Shown here: positions 1 through 7,409 of the stretch, piece after piece
Layout of the letters: each line of letters opens with the position of its first letter
Numbering within the stretch: the stretch's first letter is position 1
Assembly (NCBI GenBank): GCA_035254305.1
Contig: DATFAS010000233.1
Location: 1 to 11,786, forward strand
Direction: 5' to 3'
Length of the DNA: 11,786 nucleotides
From: DATFAS01 sp035254305
Lineage (GTDB): Bacteria > Bacillota > Bacilli > Aneurinibacillales > RAOX-1
Position numbers and translations under genes: made by a program
Notes under the pieces: generated by a model
Database searches by the model: none
What the model was told of the DNA's origin: nothing
The model's input: only the letters and a program-made list of their open reading frames with translations

Positions 1-16
1 GTGTGAGGGGACAGCC

Positions 17-721
17 ATGAGAAGGAATGGTGTTTCAATTATTACCTGTACGAAGAAACCTCAGTTCATTCATAACGTGTTCAAAAATTATCGAAACCAG
101 ATATGGGAGAAGAAAGAACTCATTATTGTTTTAAACGAGGATTCCATGAATTTATCCCAGTGGTTGAAACAATCGAAATCATTCAAGAATGTTTCTATCT
201 TTCGACTACCTGGTAAAGTCTCCTTAGGTAGATGCTTAAATTTTGCCATCCAAAAGGCTAAATATGGGTTTATTGCAAAATTTGACGATGATGATTTCTA
301 TGCCCCCTACTATCTTAAGGAGGCTATTCGTGCACTCATCCATTCCAAGGCTGCAGTTGTTGGGAAAAGAACCCACCTTGCTTACATAGGAGGAAAAAAA
401 CTGCTCATTCAACGATTCTGTGGTCGGGAAAATAAATTTACGCAGTTAATTGCGGGAGGAACCATTGTTTGTAGAAAAAATGTAGTGGATCGAATAAAAT
501 TTTCCAATACTTCACTAGGTGAAGATGTTCAATTTTTGCGGGACTGTCGTACTCGTGGTTTGAGGATCTATTCAACAAGTAAATATAATTATGTTTATGT
601 CAGACGTCCAAATCTTAAAAACCATACGTTAAAAGTAAGTGATCAATATTTACTATCTAGGAAACACAAAATTGTAGCTCGTACGAATCAATTTCAACAA
701 CTTGCTTCCCGAATGATCTAG
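17..721 (+). CDS. Family 2 (GT-A fold) glycosyltransferase, small
   Basis: A 234-residue protein that probably transfers a sugar from a nucleotide-sugar donor in the cytoplasm; the acceptor cannot be told. The N-terminus has the GT2 opening strand (VSIITCT, residues 6-12). An acidic cluster DDDD at residues 90-93, inside AKFDDDDFYAP, is the expected metal/nucleotide-binding DXD site. GED near 168-170 matches the position of the usual catalytic-base ED motif. At 234 residues it is little more than the catalytic domain, with no membrane segment and no second domain; the last 40 residues are basic. The ATG is supported by a GAGGGG ribosome binding site at 5-10. The gene is the only one left of the mqn block on this strand and its upstream partners lie outside the window, so it may belong to a surface-polysaccharide or spore-surface cluster; that is a guess. 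Confidence 0.8.
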   Translation: MRRNGVSIITCTKKPQFIHNVFKNYRNQIWEKKELIIVLNEDSMNLSQWLKQSKSFKNVSIFRLPGKVSLGRCLNFAIQKAKYGFIAKFDDDDFYAPYYLKEAIRALIHSKAAVVGKRTHLAYIGGKKLLIQRFCGRENKFTQLIAGGTIVCRKNVVDRIKFSNTSLGEDVQFLRDCRTRGLRIYSTSKYNYVYVRRPNLKNHTLKVSDQYLLSRKHKIVARTNQFQQLASRMI

Positions 722-752
722 TGGATGCACATGGATTATACCAATCAATAAG

Positions 753-799
753 AGAGGCTATCTCTAGTTGTTCCTATGCAACAATTAGAGACAGCCTCT
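753..799. terminator. Hairpin between convergent glycosyltransferase and mqnP
   Basis: Two 20-base arms (753-772 and 780-799) pair almost perfectly, with G-U pairs, around a 7-base loop. The hairpin lies 31 bases after the glycosyltransferase stop and directly abuts the mqnP stop at 801, so it probably ends transcripts from both sides. The T-rich tails are weak on both strands. Confidence 0.75.
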
Positions 800-800
800 T

Positions 801-1676
801 CTAGATGAAGTATAAATTCATGAGAACATTAACAAATGTGAAAACAAAGACAACGGAAGCGATATAACTATTAATGGTAAAGAAAGCAGTATGAATGCGT
901 GACAAATCTTCTGGCTTGATCAAGCGATGCTCAATAATCAGAAGAATAGCAACCACAACAACACCTAAATAGTAAATCCACCCCAAATCAATAACCGTAG
1001 GAAGACTAAGGAAAAGTAGAATCGTTAATACATGGAGAATCTTTGCCATGAATAAGGCATTCTTCGTCCCAAATCGCGAAGGGATCGAATGTACTCCGTT
1101 ATTTTTATCAAACTCTACATCCTGGCAGGAGTAAATAATATCAAACCCTGCAATCCAAACCGCAACAATTCCAAATAGAATCCACGCTGCTGGATGGAAT
1201 TGTCCTGTTACGGCAATCCAGCCTCCTAAAGCAGCCAATGCATCCGTTACACCAAGTACAAGATGGCATGACCAGGTAAATCGCTTCGTATATGAATATC
1301 CCACTAGAAAAACGACAGCAATAGGAAGCAGCTTCAAGCATAAGGGATTTAACATCCAAGCTGAAACCAATAAGACAGCTAAAGAAATAACAATAAATAA
1401 TAGCGATTCCCCAATAGAAACGATTCCCTGAGGAATTTCTCGATTGGCTGTACGAGGGTTTCTAGCGTCAATTGAACGATCAATTAAACGATTTAACGCC
1501 ATTGCAGAACTTCTCGCACCCACCATAGCTAAAGTAACCCAGAAGATGACTCGCCAAGATGGTAAAGTTCCATATGTTTGATAACTGGCTAATATCATTC
1601 CTAAATAGGCATAAGGTAAGGCGAAAATCGTATGCTCGAACTTCACCAAGCGCCCAAACTTTGCTATAAAATTCAT
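801..1676 (-). CDS. mqnP: UbiA-family prenyltransferase of menaquinone synthesis (MqnP type)
   Basis: A 291-residue integral membrane prenyltransferase. It carries both Asp-rich motifs of the UbiA family: NRLIDRSIDARN (about residues 62-73, the NxxxDxxxD motif) and DVEFDKNNGVHSIP (about 186-199, DxxxD). These bind Mg2+ and the polyprenyl diphosphate. Several hydrophobic segments span the rest, as usual for the family. UbiA proteins of this type are often annotated 4-hydroxybenzoate octaprenyltransferase (UbiA). With mqnB and mqnD next door, the likelier substrate is 1,4-dihydroxy-6-naphthoate, which it would prenylate in the futalosine route to menaquinone. The ATG at 1676 follows a G-rich ribosome binding site (GAGGGGGG). 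It has its own strong promoter about 30 bases upstream and ends at a hairpin. The family call is secure; the exact substrate rests on context. Confidence 0.9.
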   Translation of the reverse strand: MNFIAKFGRLVKFEHTIFALPYAYLGMILASYQTYGTLPSWRVIFWVTLAMVGARSSAMALNRLIDRSIDARNPRTANREIPQGIVSIGESLLFIVISLAVLLVSAWMLNPLCLKLLPIAVVFLVGYSYTKRFTWSCHLVLGVTDALAALGGWIAVTGQFHPAAWILFGIVAVWIAGFDIIYSCQDVEFDKNNGVHSIPSRFGTKNALFMAKILHVLTILLFLSLPTVIDLGWIYYLGVVVVAILLIIEHRLIKPEDLSRIHTAFFTINSYIASVVFVFTFVNVLMNLYFI

Positions 1677-1707
1677 GGTTTCCCCCCTCTCTCTCTATGC
1701 AACTTAG

Positions 1708-1736
1708 ACTATACAAGCCCAAAAGGAGACTGTCAA
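1708..1736 (-). promoter_or_regulatory. Sigma-A-like promoter of mqnP
   Basis: On the minus strand there is a consensus -35 TTGACA (1731-1736), a 17-base spacer and -10 TATAGT (1708-1713) directly preceded by TG. The start point would fall near 1701, about 25 bases before the mqnP ATG. The -35 box lies inside a direct repeat, ACAGTCT-TG-ACAGTCT, which might be a regulator site or chance. Confidence 0.75.
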
Positions 1737-1763
1737 GACTGTTCATCCGATCACAGGTGATGT

Positions 1764-2714
1764 TTATACTCTCATTTCTGCATGCTGCAGCTCTGATTTT
1801 TCCACCTGAATCGTCGTATGCATAATCTTAAATTTCTCTTCAATCCTATGAATGGCTTGTTGAAGGATCTCCTGGCTGTCCATGTCATCTTGAATTAAAA
1901 TATGACAACTTAACGAGTCTAGTCCAGAGGTAATCGTCCAGATATGTAGATCATGGACATTGAGGACCCCCTCAATTTTCTCTAAAACGGTCTTTACCTC
2001 ATCCTGATTAATGGTGATCGGAGTACCTTCCATCAGAATATGAAGCGTATGTTTAATCACTCCCCATGCACTCTTCAGAATGAGCAAAGCCACAAGCACA
2101 CTAATCAAGGGGTCCGCTATATACCAATTAAAGAAGTACATGGCAAGGCCTGCCACAATGGCTCCTACTGAACCAAGGGCATCTCCAAGCACATGAAGAT
2201 AGGCACTTCTAAGATTCACATTATCTACTACGTCACCTTGACGAATCAAAGCCCAAGCACTGATTAAGTTAGAGAGTAAGCCAATCGCGGCAATGATCAT
2301 CATCCATCCACTAGAAACAGAGGGAGGAGCTTGTAAGCGTTGGTAGGCTTCCCAAATGATTATTGCTGCAATGACAAAAAGGGTTAATCCATTAAATAAG
2401 GCGGCTAATATTTCAAAACGATAATATCCATATGTCTTATTGGGTGATGCAGGTCTTGTAGCAAACCAAAAGGCTCCCAAGCTTAATAATAGGGACGCTG
2501 CATCACTCAACATATGCCCGGAATCTGACAGGAGTGCCAGACTATCTGTAAATAGCCCGCCAAAAAACTCGATAAACATTATGCCTGCAGTGATAATGAA
2601 AGCTATTGCCAATCCTTTTTTATTCCCATCTCGTGAATGGTCATGATGATGGTGACCATGATGTTGATGATGGTTGTGCCCATGGGCACAATGATCATGG
2701 TGATGGTGATGCAA
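1764..2714 (-). CDS. Zinc-type cation diffusion facilitator (CzcD/ZitB-like)
   Basis: A 316-residue CDF transporter that most likely exports Zn2+ (and perhaps Co2+/Cd2+) from the cytoplasm by proton exchange. Six hydrophobic segments are visible. The metal site is HxxxD in the second (GHMLSD, H67/D71) and HxxxD in the fifth (LHVLGD, H174/D178), the zinc-type arrangement. The C-terminal cytoplasmic domain carries the family's HDLHIW motif. The N-terminus right after the start is extreme, with 17 His in 25 residues, probably a metal-binding tail. The open frame can be extended to a TTG at 2753, but that codon lies within the promoter and has no ribosome binding site. The TTG at 2714 has AGGAGG at 2722-2727, seven bases upstream, so I place the start there. 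The gene sits between mqnD and mqnP with no obvious pathway link. Confidence 0.9.
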   Translation of the reverse strand: MHHHHHDHCAHGHNHHQHHGHHHHDHSRDGNKKGLAIAFIITAGIMFIEFFGGLFTDSLALLSDSGHMLSDAASLLLSLGAFWFATRPASPNKTYGYYRFEILAALFNGLTLFVIAAIIIWEAYQRLQAPPSVSSGWMMIIAAIGLLSNLISAWALIRQGDVVDNVNLRSAYLHVLGDALGSVGAIVAGLAMYFFNWYIADPLISVLVALLILKSAWGVIKHTLHILMEGTPITINQDEVKTVLEKIEGVLNVHDLHIWTITSGLDSLSCHILIQDDMDSQEILQQAIHRIEEKFKIMHTTIQVEKSELQHAEMRV

Positions 2715-2721
2715 GAAGGTT

Positions 2722-2727
2722 CCTCCT
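2722..2727 (-). promoter_or_regulatory. Ribosome binding site fixing the CDF start at TTG 2714
   Basis: A perfect AGGAGG on the minus strand sits seven bases before the TTG at 2714-2712. The upstream in-frame TTG (2753) has no comparable site. Confidence 0.8.
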
Positions 2728-2737
2728 AACTCAAGGT

Positions 2738-2766
2738 CGTATAAACGGATCAATAATGATTAACAA
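2738..2766 (-). promoter_or_regulatory. Sigma-A-like promoter of the CDF gene
   Basis: On the minus strand TTGTTA (2761-2766), a 17-base spacer and TATACG (2738-2743). The start point would be near 2731, just before the ribosome binding site, giving a very short leader. The spacer holds an imperfect dyad (ATCA-TTAT-TGAT) that a metal-responsive repressor could use; that part is speculative. Confidence 0.6.
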
Positions 2767-2794
2767 CGTTCAGTAGGATATTCTATGTTGATTA

Positions 2795-3634
2795 CTAGCG
2801 TAATGCGTTTAAATCAAATTTCGGAACAAGACCTTCCTCCATTGCTCGTCCAAGCAAGGCAGCTATTGCCTCATATCCTTTCTCACCTAAATTAGCGCTG
2901 TATTCATTTACATAAAGATCAATATGTGCCTGTGCCACGGTAGGCGACAATTCCTGGGCATGCTCAAGCACGTAATTACGCGATGCTACAGGATGTGCCC
3001 ATGCATATTCAACCGATGCTCGAATCCAACCAGCGATCGCCTCTTGGTCAAGGGATCGTCGGACCACAATAGCTCCAAGCGGGATGGGCAGATTCGTTTC
3101 GGCTTCCCACCAATTTCCTAAGTCAGCCAATAGTGAAAGGCCATACGTTGGATAAGTAAATCGCGCCTCATGGATGACAAGCCCAGCATCAATAAGACCA
3201 TCGCGAACCGCAGGCATAATCTCATGAAATGGCATAATCACAATTTCCCCTACACCACCGGGTACATTTTGTGCAGCCCAAAGGCGAAACAGTAGATATG
3301 CAGTTGAACGTTCACTAGGAACCGCAACTCTTTTTCCTGCTAGTGCAGCAGGGGTTAGTGTATCCTTGTTGGATCCATTAGATAAAACTAATGGTCCACA
3401 GCCTCGACCAAGTGCCCCTCCACACGGTAACAAGGCATATTCAGATAGCACCCATGGTAAAGCCGCATAGGAAATCTTCACTATTTCTGGGCCCTCTCCA
3501 CTTGCTGCCAAGCTATTCGTAATATCAATATCTGCATAAGTCACATCAAGCTTGGGAGCTCCAGGAATAAGTCCATGCGCCCATGCATGGAAAACAAAGG
3601 TATCATTCGGACAAGGAGAATAAGCAATTTTCAT
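2795..3634 (-). CDS. mqnD: 1,4-dihydroxy-6-naphthoate synthase (MqnD)
   Basis: A 279-residue soluble enzyme that converts cyclic dehypoxanthinyl futalosine to 1,4-dihydroxy-6-naphthoate in the futalosine route to menaquinone. The N-terminus has the MqnD signature SPCPNDTFVFHAW (residues 6-18). The fold is that of periplasmic-binding-protein-like enzymes, with a second lobe starting around residue 85. VIHEARFTY (153-161) contains the conserved His (H155), which I equate with the catalytic His of characterised MqnD proteins by recall. The length is normal for the family. The ATG lies inside the mqnB stop (ATGA overlap) and has GGAGGT six bases upstream (3641-3646), so it is probably translationally coupled to mqnB. 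By eye mqnB and mqnD are richer in G+C than the flanking genes. Confidence 0.95.
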   Translation of the reverse strand: MKIAYSPCPNDTFVFHAWAHGLIPGAPKLDVTYADIDITNSLAASGEGPEIVKISYAALPWVLSEYALLPCGGALGRGCGPLVLSNGSNKDTLTPAALAGKRVAVPSERSTAYLLFRLWAAQNVPGGVGEIVIMPFHEIMPAVRDGLIDAGLVIHEARFTYPTYGLSLLADLGNWWEAETNLPIPLGAIVVRRSLDQEAIAGWIRASVEYAWAHPVASRNYVLEHAQELSPTVAQAHIDLYVNEYSANLGEKGYEAIAALLGRAMEEGLVPKFDLNALR

Positions 3635-4284
3635 TTTAATACCTCCAATAGTACTGAACTAGCTGCCTCAAGGGCGTCTAAGGCGTCTTTGATTCTCCAC
3701 GCATCCCGGTCTCGTGGTCCAACCGCATTAGAAATAGCTCTAAGTTCCATTACCGGAATGCCATGATTCTTAGCAGCCACAGCAACACCATAGCCCTCCA
3801 TAGCCTCTGCAGCCGCACCTGGCACCCGCTGGGTTAGCTCCAACGCATTCTCGGCAGTTCCCGTTACCGTCGACACGGTCAATACGGGCCCGATTTGAAC
3901 CGGCAAATCCGCCAATTGCATAGCTTCATGAATGCGTGAGACAAACCCACAGTCCACTTCAACACGTGTAGAGCCAAAACCCATCTCATCCAAGCTGAGG
4001 AATCCTTCAGAGGTTTGCACCCCAAGATCGGCAGCGATGATCTCACTTGCAACAACTAACGACCCCACTTCAGCTTGACCGACAAAGCCCCCTCCAATTC
4101 CTGCAGTAATGACTAAATCATAATCATCTTCAGCTGTTGACAATACTTTAGCTGTAACTGCTGCTGCCATGACCGGCCCAACACCTGCCAATAATACATC
4201 AAACCTACTATCCTGTTGAAGTCCTCGCAAAACTGCATCACGTTCCGCAGCAACAGCAGTCAGTATTAACACACGCATTCCCAT
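3631..4284 (-). CDS. mqnB: Futalosine hydrolase (MqnB)
   Basis: A 217-residue nucleosidase of the purine-nucleoside phosphorylase/MTAN superfamily, predicted to cleave futalosine to dehypoxanthine futalosine plus hypoxanthine. Visible motifs are the N-terminal VLILTAVAAERDAV, the glycine-rich ITAGIGGGF (59-67), AMEGYGVA (161-168, the ribose-binding Met-Glu region) and ELRAISNAVGPRDRDAW (180-196), which carries the catalytic Asp region. EGYG and GxRDxxxW fit MqnB better than MTA/SAH nucleosidases. The first ATG (4284) follows AAGGGG with a 10-base spacing; a second ATG two codons in is too far from that site. It starts 27 bases after the PBP stop with no visible terminator between, so it is probably read from the PBP transcript, and it overlaps mqnD by four bases. 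Confidence 0.92.
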   Translation of the reverse strand: MGMRVLILTAVAAERDAVLRGLQQDSRFDVLLAGVGPVMAAAVTAKVLSTAEDDYDLVITAGIGGGFVGQAEVGSLVVASEIIAADLGVQTSEGFLSLDEMGFGSTRVEVDCGFVSRIHEAMQLADLPVQIGPVLTVSTVTGTAENALELTQRVPGAAAEAMEGYGVAVAAKNHGIPVMELRAISNAVGPRDRDAWRIKDALDALEAASSVLLEVLK

Positions 4285-4311
4285 TTCTTTTGTTCCCCTT
4301 AAGTCTTTCGT

Positions 4312-6285
4312 TTAATTAGCAAAATTATAGTACTTATTATAAATATCAAAAACAGCTCTACCAATGAAGGCGGCAGCTTCATTCGCATAACCACCCTCTG
4401 GGACAACGACGGCAACAGCTAACTTTGGATGGTCAGCAGGTGCATAGGCAATAAAAGTGGCATTTTCAATTTGGCTATACAATCCCCATTTGCCTGGTGA
4501 TTTTTCTATATAGATATCTTGTTGGGAAGTACCTGTTTTCGCTGCAACCGAATAAGGTGCTCCGATAAATGGAGTATAGGCTGTTCCACCTAGCTGTGTA
4601 ACCATTCTCATCCCCTGATCCACAACATTCCAATACGAAGCATCAAAGCTGGTATCACTTAATACTTCTGGCTGAATTGGTTTCACTGTTTTTCCATCTG
4701 GTGAGGCGATTTGATTTACAATCAATGGTTTTAATCGTTTTCCTTTATTGGCTAAGGTTGCCGCATATTGTGCTAACTGTATAGTGGAATAGTGCTCTTG
4801 TTGTCCGAAGGAAGCCTGAATGATGGCAGCCGTCGTACTAATGGTTTTACTTGTTTGTACATAATCTTCTGTTCCTGAACTCTCAAAAGGAAGATCGACT
4901 CCTGTCTTAATCCCTAATCCAAATGCATGTTGATACTTTTGAAAAGTCTGGATGGGTGTCTTGTTATTATCGAGTAGTTTCGTCCCTAAATTAGCCATAT
5001 AAGTATTCGAAGATACCTGTAAGGCTTTTTGTGGAGTTAGAATACCAAAGTCATTATGACTCCAGTTATGCACCACGTCAGTTGCCGAACCATATCGGAA
5101 ATTCGGATTATCTCTCCACTGATCATCGGGTGCAATTAATTTTTCGTTTAAAGCCATTAATTCTGTAGATGGCTTAACAACGGACCCAGCAGGAACAATA
5201 GAACTTGGATGTTTCCCATCCTCCTCAGGATTTGCACTAGCATCGAAGGCAGCAGGACGAATGGTTCCATTCAAATAGGAATATTGAATCTTCTTCCAAT
5301 CATCAGAACCTAATCCCTTTATCCATTGATTGGGATCGTACTCAGGATAGCTCAGCATAGATACAATTTTCCCAGTGTCTGTCTCCATAGCCACCGCATA
5401 AGCGTTTCGAACCCATTTTGACTGTGCATTTTCCCCACGAACTTGGGCAAGATATCCTTGCACATAGTTCTTCAAATCTAGCTGTACACGGCTATCTAAA
5501 GTAAGGTATAGATTATTTCCTTGTTTCGGTGGAGTATCCTGTAATTCTTTCTGCACATTATTTTGTGCATCAATTAGAATTTTCTTTTCTCCATTTACCC
5601 CCATCAATTCCTTCTCGAAACTATATTCAATCCCATCCACACCAACAGGCTGCGTCGGAATATAGTTTTCCTTGTTTTCCTTATAATCACTTAAGGAATT
5701 CTCAGCAATAGCATAAGGACGCACATAACCCACCGTTTGTGGAGCAATAAGGGATGGATTATATACTCGAATAGGTTTTGTCAGTACTTCTACTCCTTTA
5801 AATCGATCTTGACGGTGTTCTTCTAATACACTAATTTGCTTTTCATCTAAATCCAGCTTTAAATCTTTATCAAGAAACTTCGGACCTGCTCTACCAATCC
5901 ATTTTCCTGTAGAATCATACCCAAAATCCATCTTGGTTACAATATCCTTATATGGAACCTGTAACACGGGCTCTAATCGCTGAGCAAGCTGTAGTAAATC
6001 TTCTTTTTTTACACCATCCTCTTCATGGAAGACCGCAACATAAGAGACCCGACTATCCGCAATCACTGTGCCATTACGATCATATATATTCCCTCTCACA
6101 GCCTGAACAGGAATATCACGAATCGAATTTTCATCCTCTTTGCTTGCATAGCTTGACCCATGTGCAATTTGCACAACAGCTAACCTAGCAATTAGGGTAG
6201 CAAAGCTTATGAAGACAAGAAGAAATACTAGCACTAATCGATTATCGAGTTTCTTATTGGTGGGTGGTTCTTGTATTGGATACAT
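4312..6285 (-). CDS. Class B penicillin-binding protein, PBP2-type transpeptidase
   Basis: A 657-residue bitopic membrane protein that cross-links peptidoglycan. There is a short cytoplasmic N-terminus, one membrane helix (about residues 16-40) and a class B dimerisation domain beginning with RGNIYDRNGTVIA (about 64-76). The transpeptidase domain carries all three motifs: SVVK (active-site Ser368, Lys371), SSN (425-427) and KTG (583-585). There is no PASTA domain, so it resembles the PbpA/PbpH/PBP2 elongation enzymes rather than PBP2B or SpoVD. The open frame reaches a GTG at 6294, but the ATG at 6285 is six bases after AGGTG and is the better start. It is the first gene of the leftward block, divergent from the DUF5667-like gene. 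The pbpA symbol is possible but not certain. Confidence 0.93.
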   Translation of the reverse strand: MYPIQEPPTNKKLDNRLVLVFLLVFISFATLIARLAVVQIAHGSSYASKEDENSIRDIPVQAVRGNIYDRNGTVIADSRVSYVAVFHEEDGVKKEDLLQLAQRLEPVLQVPYKDIVTKMDFGYDSTGKWIGRAGPKFLDKDLKLDLDEKQISVLEEHRQDRFKGVEVLTKPIRVYNPSLIAPQTVGYVRPYAIAENSLSDYKENKENYIPTQPVGVDGIEYSFEKELMGVNGEKKILIDAQNNVQKELQDTPPKQGNNLYLTLDSRVQLDLKNYVQGYLAQVRGENAQSKWVRNAYAVAMETDTGKIVSMLSYPEYDPNQWIKGLGSDDWKKIQYSYLNGTIRPAAFDASANPEEDGKHPSSIVPAGSVVKPSTELMALNEKLIAPDDQWRDNPNFRYGSATDVVHNWSHNDFGILTPQKALQVSSNTYMANLGTKLLDNNKTPIQTFQKYQHAFGLGIKTGVDLPFESSGTEDYVQTSKTISTTAAIIQASFGQQEHYSTIQLAQYAATLANKGKRLKPLIVNQIASPDGKTVKPIQPEVLSDTSFDASYWNVVDQGMRMVTQLGGTAYTPFIGAPYSVAAKTGTSQQDIYIEKSPGKWGLYSQIENATFIAYAPADHPKLAVAVVVPEGGYANEAAAFIGRAVFDIYNKYYNFAN

Positions 6286-6463
6286 AGATATCACCTGTTC
6301 TATTAATCGTTGAGGCTCCTAAACAATAGGGGCACGGTTACTATAATACATCAAACTTAAAGAAAGCTGAAAAAAAATATTCTGTCTATCAATACCCACA
6401 TAAAATTTTAACCAATCTCGAAAAATGTTGTAAACCCACAAGAGACAAGAAAGGACACGAAAA

Positions 6464-7348
6464 ATGATAAATAACAAAACGATTTCGACTGCACTCGCCT
6501 TATCCCTACTATTTGGAGGAATTCCAGCTTTTGCTGATGCAACAACGCCAACTGCCACTACAACGACACCAACGAATGCGACTTCAAATGTGGTTGGACA
6601 AACTACATCATCTGAGACTGTAAACCCAGAATCTGTCATCTACTCTTTAAAAGAGATATTGCATCAAATTCAACTCATGCTTACTTTTAACGACCAAAAA
6701 AAGGCCGATCTGTTAATTGCGCAAGCCAACCAAAAGATTACTGAACTTGAAGCCCTACAAGCCAATGGGAATGATACATACACAAATGACTACTCCAAAA
6801 AGCTAGACGATATTCTAACAAAAACAGATGAAGTGTTAAAAACCGCATCAACAAAGGTTGATCAGGAAGGCCAAGCAACAAAAGAGGTTGATCAAAAGGA
6901 ACTTGAGAAAAAACAAACCGCTTTTATTAAGGTTTCGAAGCATTCCATCGTTGTACTGAAAATGAATTTAAAAAAGGTTCCTGCCGAAGGCCAGAAGGGA
7001 ATCTTAAATGCCATCGCAAAGCAAGAAGCAGTTCTTAAGGAACAAACTCCAGCTGCGGACGCGTCCAATAACTACCAAAGTCTCGAAATTATAAACCACC
7101 CTGCACAGACAGCATCTAGTGAATCGCAAGCAACTACACAAGAACCAGCAACACAGGAAACGACAGGTACAAACACTACAACCTCTGTTGACCAAACAAC
7201 CCCTGCCCCTACGGTAGTCGTTTCTTCTTCTTCTTCGACTGGAGAAGAAACAGAAGAAATGAAAGAAAAAACCGATAATGGCCTACATTTGGGACAGCTT
7301 AAACACCATAAAGAAAAAGAAAAGCACGGACACAAAAAAGATGAGTAA
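6464..7348 (+). CDS. Secreted DUF5667-like protein with low-complexity tail
   Basis: A 294-residue exported protein of unknown role. A signal peptide is clear (basic MINNK, hydrophobic core, AFA cleavage site after residue 24). A Thr/Ala/Asn-rich linker follows. Residues about 55-195 are helical and resemble DUF5667: a first half with SLKEILHQIQLMLTFNDQKKADLL then ITELEALQANGN, and a second half with VVLKMNLKKVPAEG then ILNAIAKQEAVLKEQ. Residues 196-270 are a Ser/Thr/Gln/Pro-rich stretch with a run of five Ser. The C-terminus is Lys/His/Glu-rich (279-294) with no membrane anchor or sortase signal. The ATG is preceded by an AAAGGA ribosome binding site. It is divergent from the PBP gene and ends at a hairpin. 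DUF5667 family assignment is from memory of the pattern; function is unknown. Confidence 0.75.
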   Translation: MINNKTISTALALSLLFGGIPAFADATTPTATTTTPTNATSNVVGQTTSSETVNPESVIYSLKEILHQIQLMLTFNDQKKADLLIAQANQKITELEALQANGNDTYTNDYSKKLDDILTKTDEVLKTASTKVDQEGQATKEVDQKELEKKQTAFIKVSKHSIVVLKMNLKKVPAEGQKGILNAIAKQEAVLKEQTPAADASNNYQSLEIINHPAQTASSESQATTQEPATQETTGTNTTTSVDQTTPAPTVVVSSSSSTGEETEEMKEKTDNGLHLGQLKHHKEKEKHGHKKDE

Positions 7349-7368
7349 AGTTGAGTAATGAAATGATG

Positions 7369-7409
7369 GGAACGTATAGAAGGGCTCTAGCTCTCTATGC
7401 GTTCCTTTT
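7369..7409 (+). terminator. Rho-independent terminator of the DUF5667-like gene
   Basis: Arms GGAACGTATAG (7369-7379) and CTATGCGTTCC (7395-7405), with one G-U pair and further pairing inside, are followed by TTTTCTTC. It lies about 20 bases after the stop codon. Confidence 0.85.

Noticed and set aside
1..16. GTG-TGA at the very left edge as the end of an upstream gene
   Set aside because: Too little sequence to judge a reading frame.
2640..2714. Short tandem repeat-like ATGGTGATG pattern
   Set aside because: It is the complement of the His codons that make up the CDF N-terminus, not an independent repeat.
2760..2795. Possible terminator between mqnD and the CDF gene
   Set aside because: Only partial pairing and no T-run. 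The stretch is better explained by the CDF promoter.
6319..6639. A 106-codon minus-strand open frame in the gap upstream of the DUF5667-like gene
   Set aside because: It is antisense to the signal peptide and Thr-rich linker of a well-supported gene. Its Val/Ala-rich first half is just the complement of the Thr codons, and it has no ribosome binding site.
7004..7335. Minus-strand frames rich in Cys/Val opposite the DUF5667-like gene
   Set aside because: They are complements of the low-complexity Thr/Ser/Gln-rich coding region, with no start signals.
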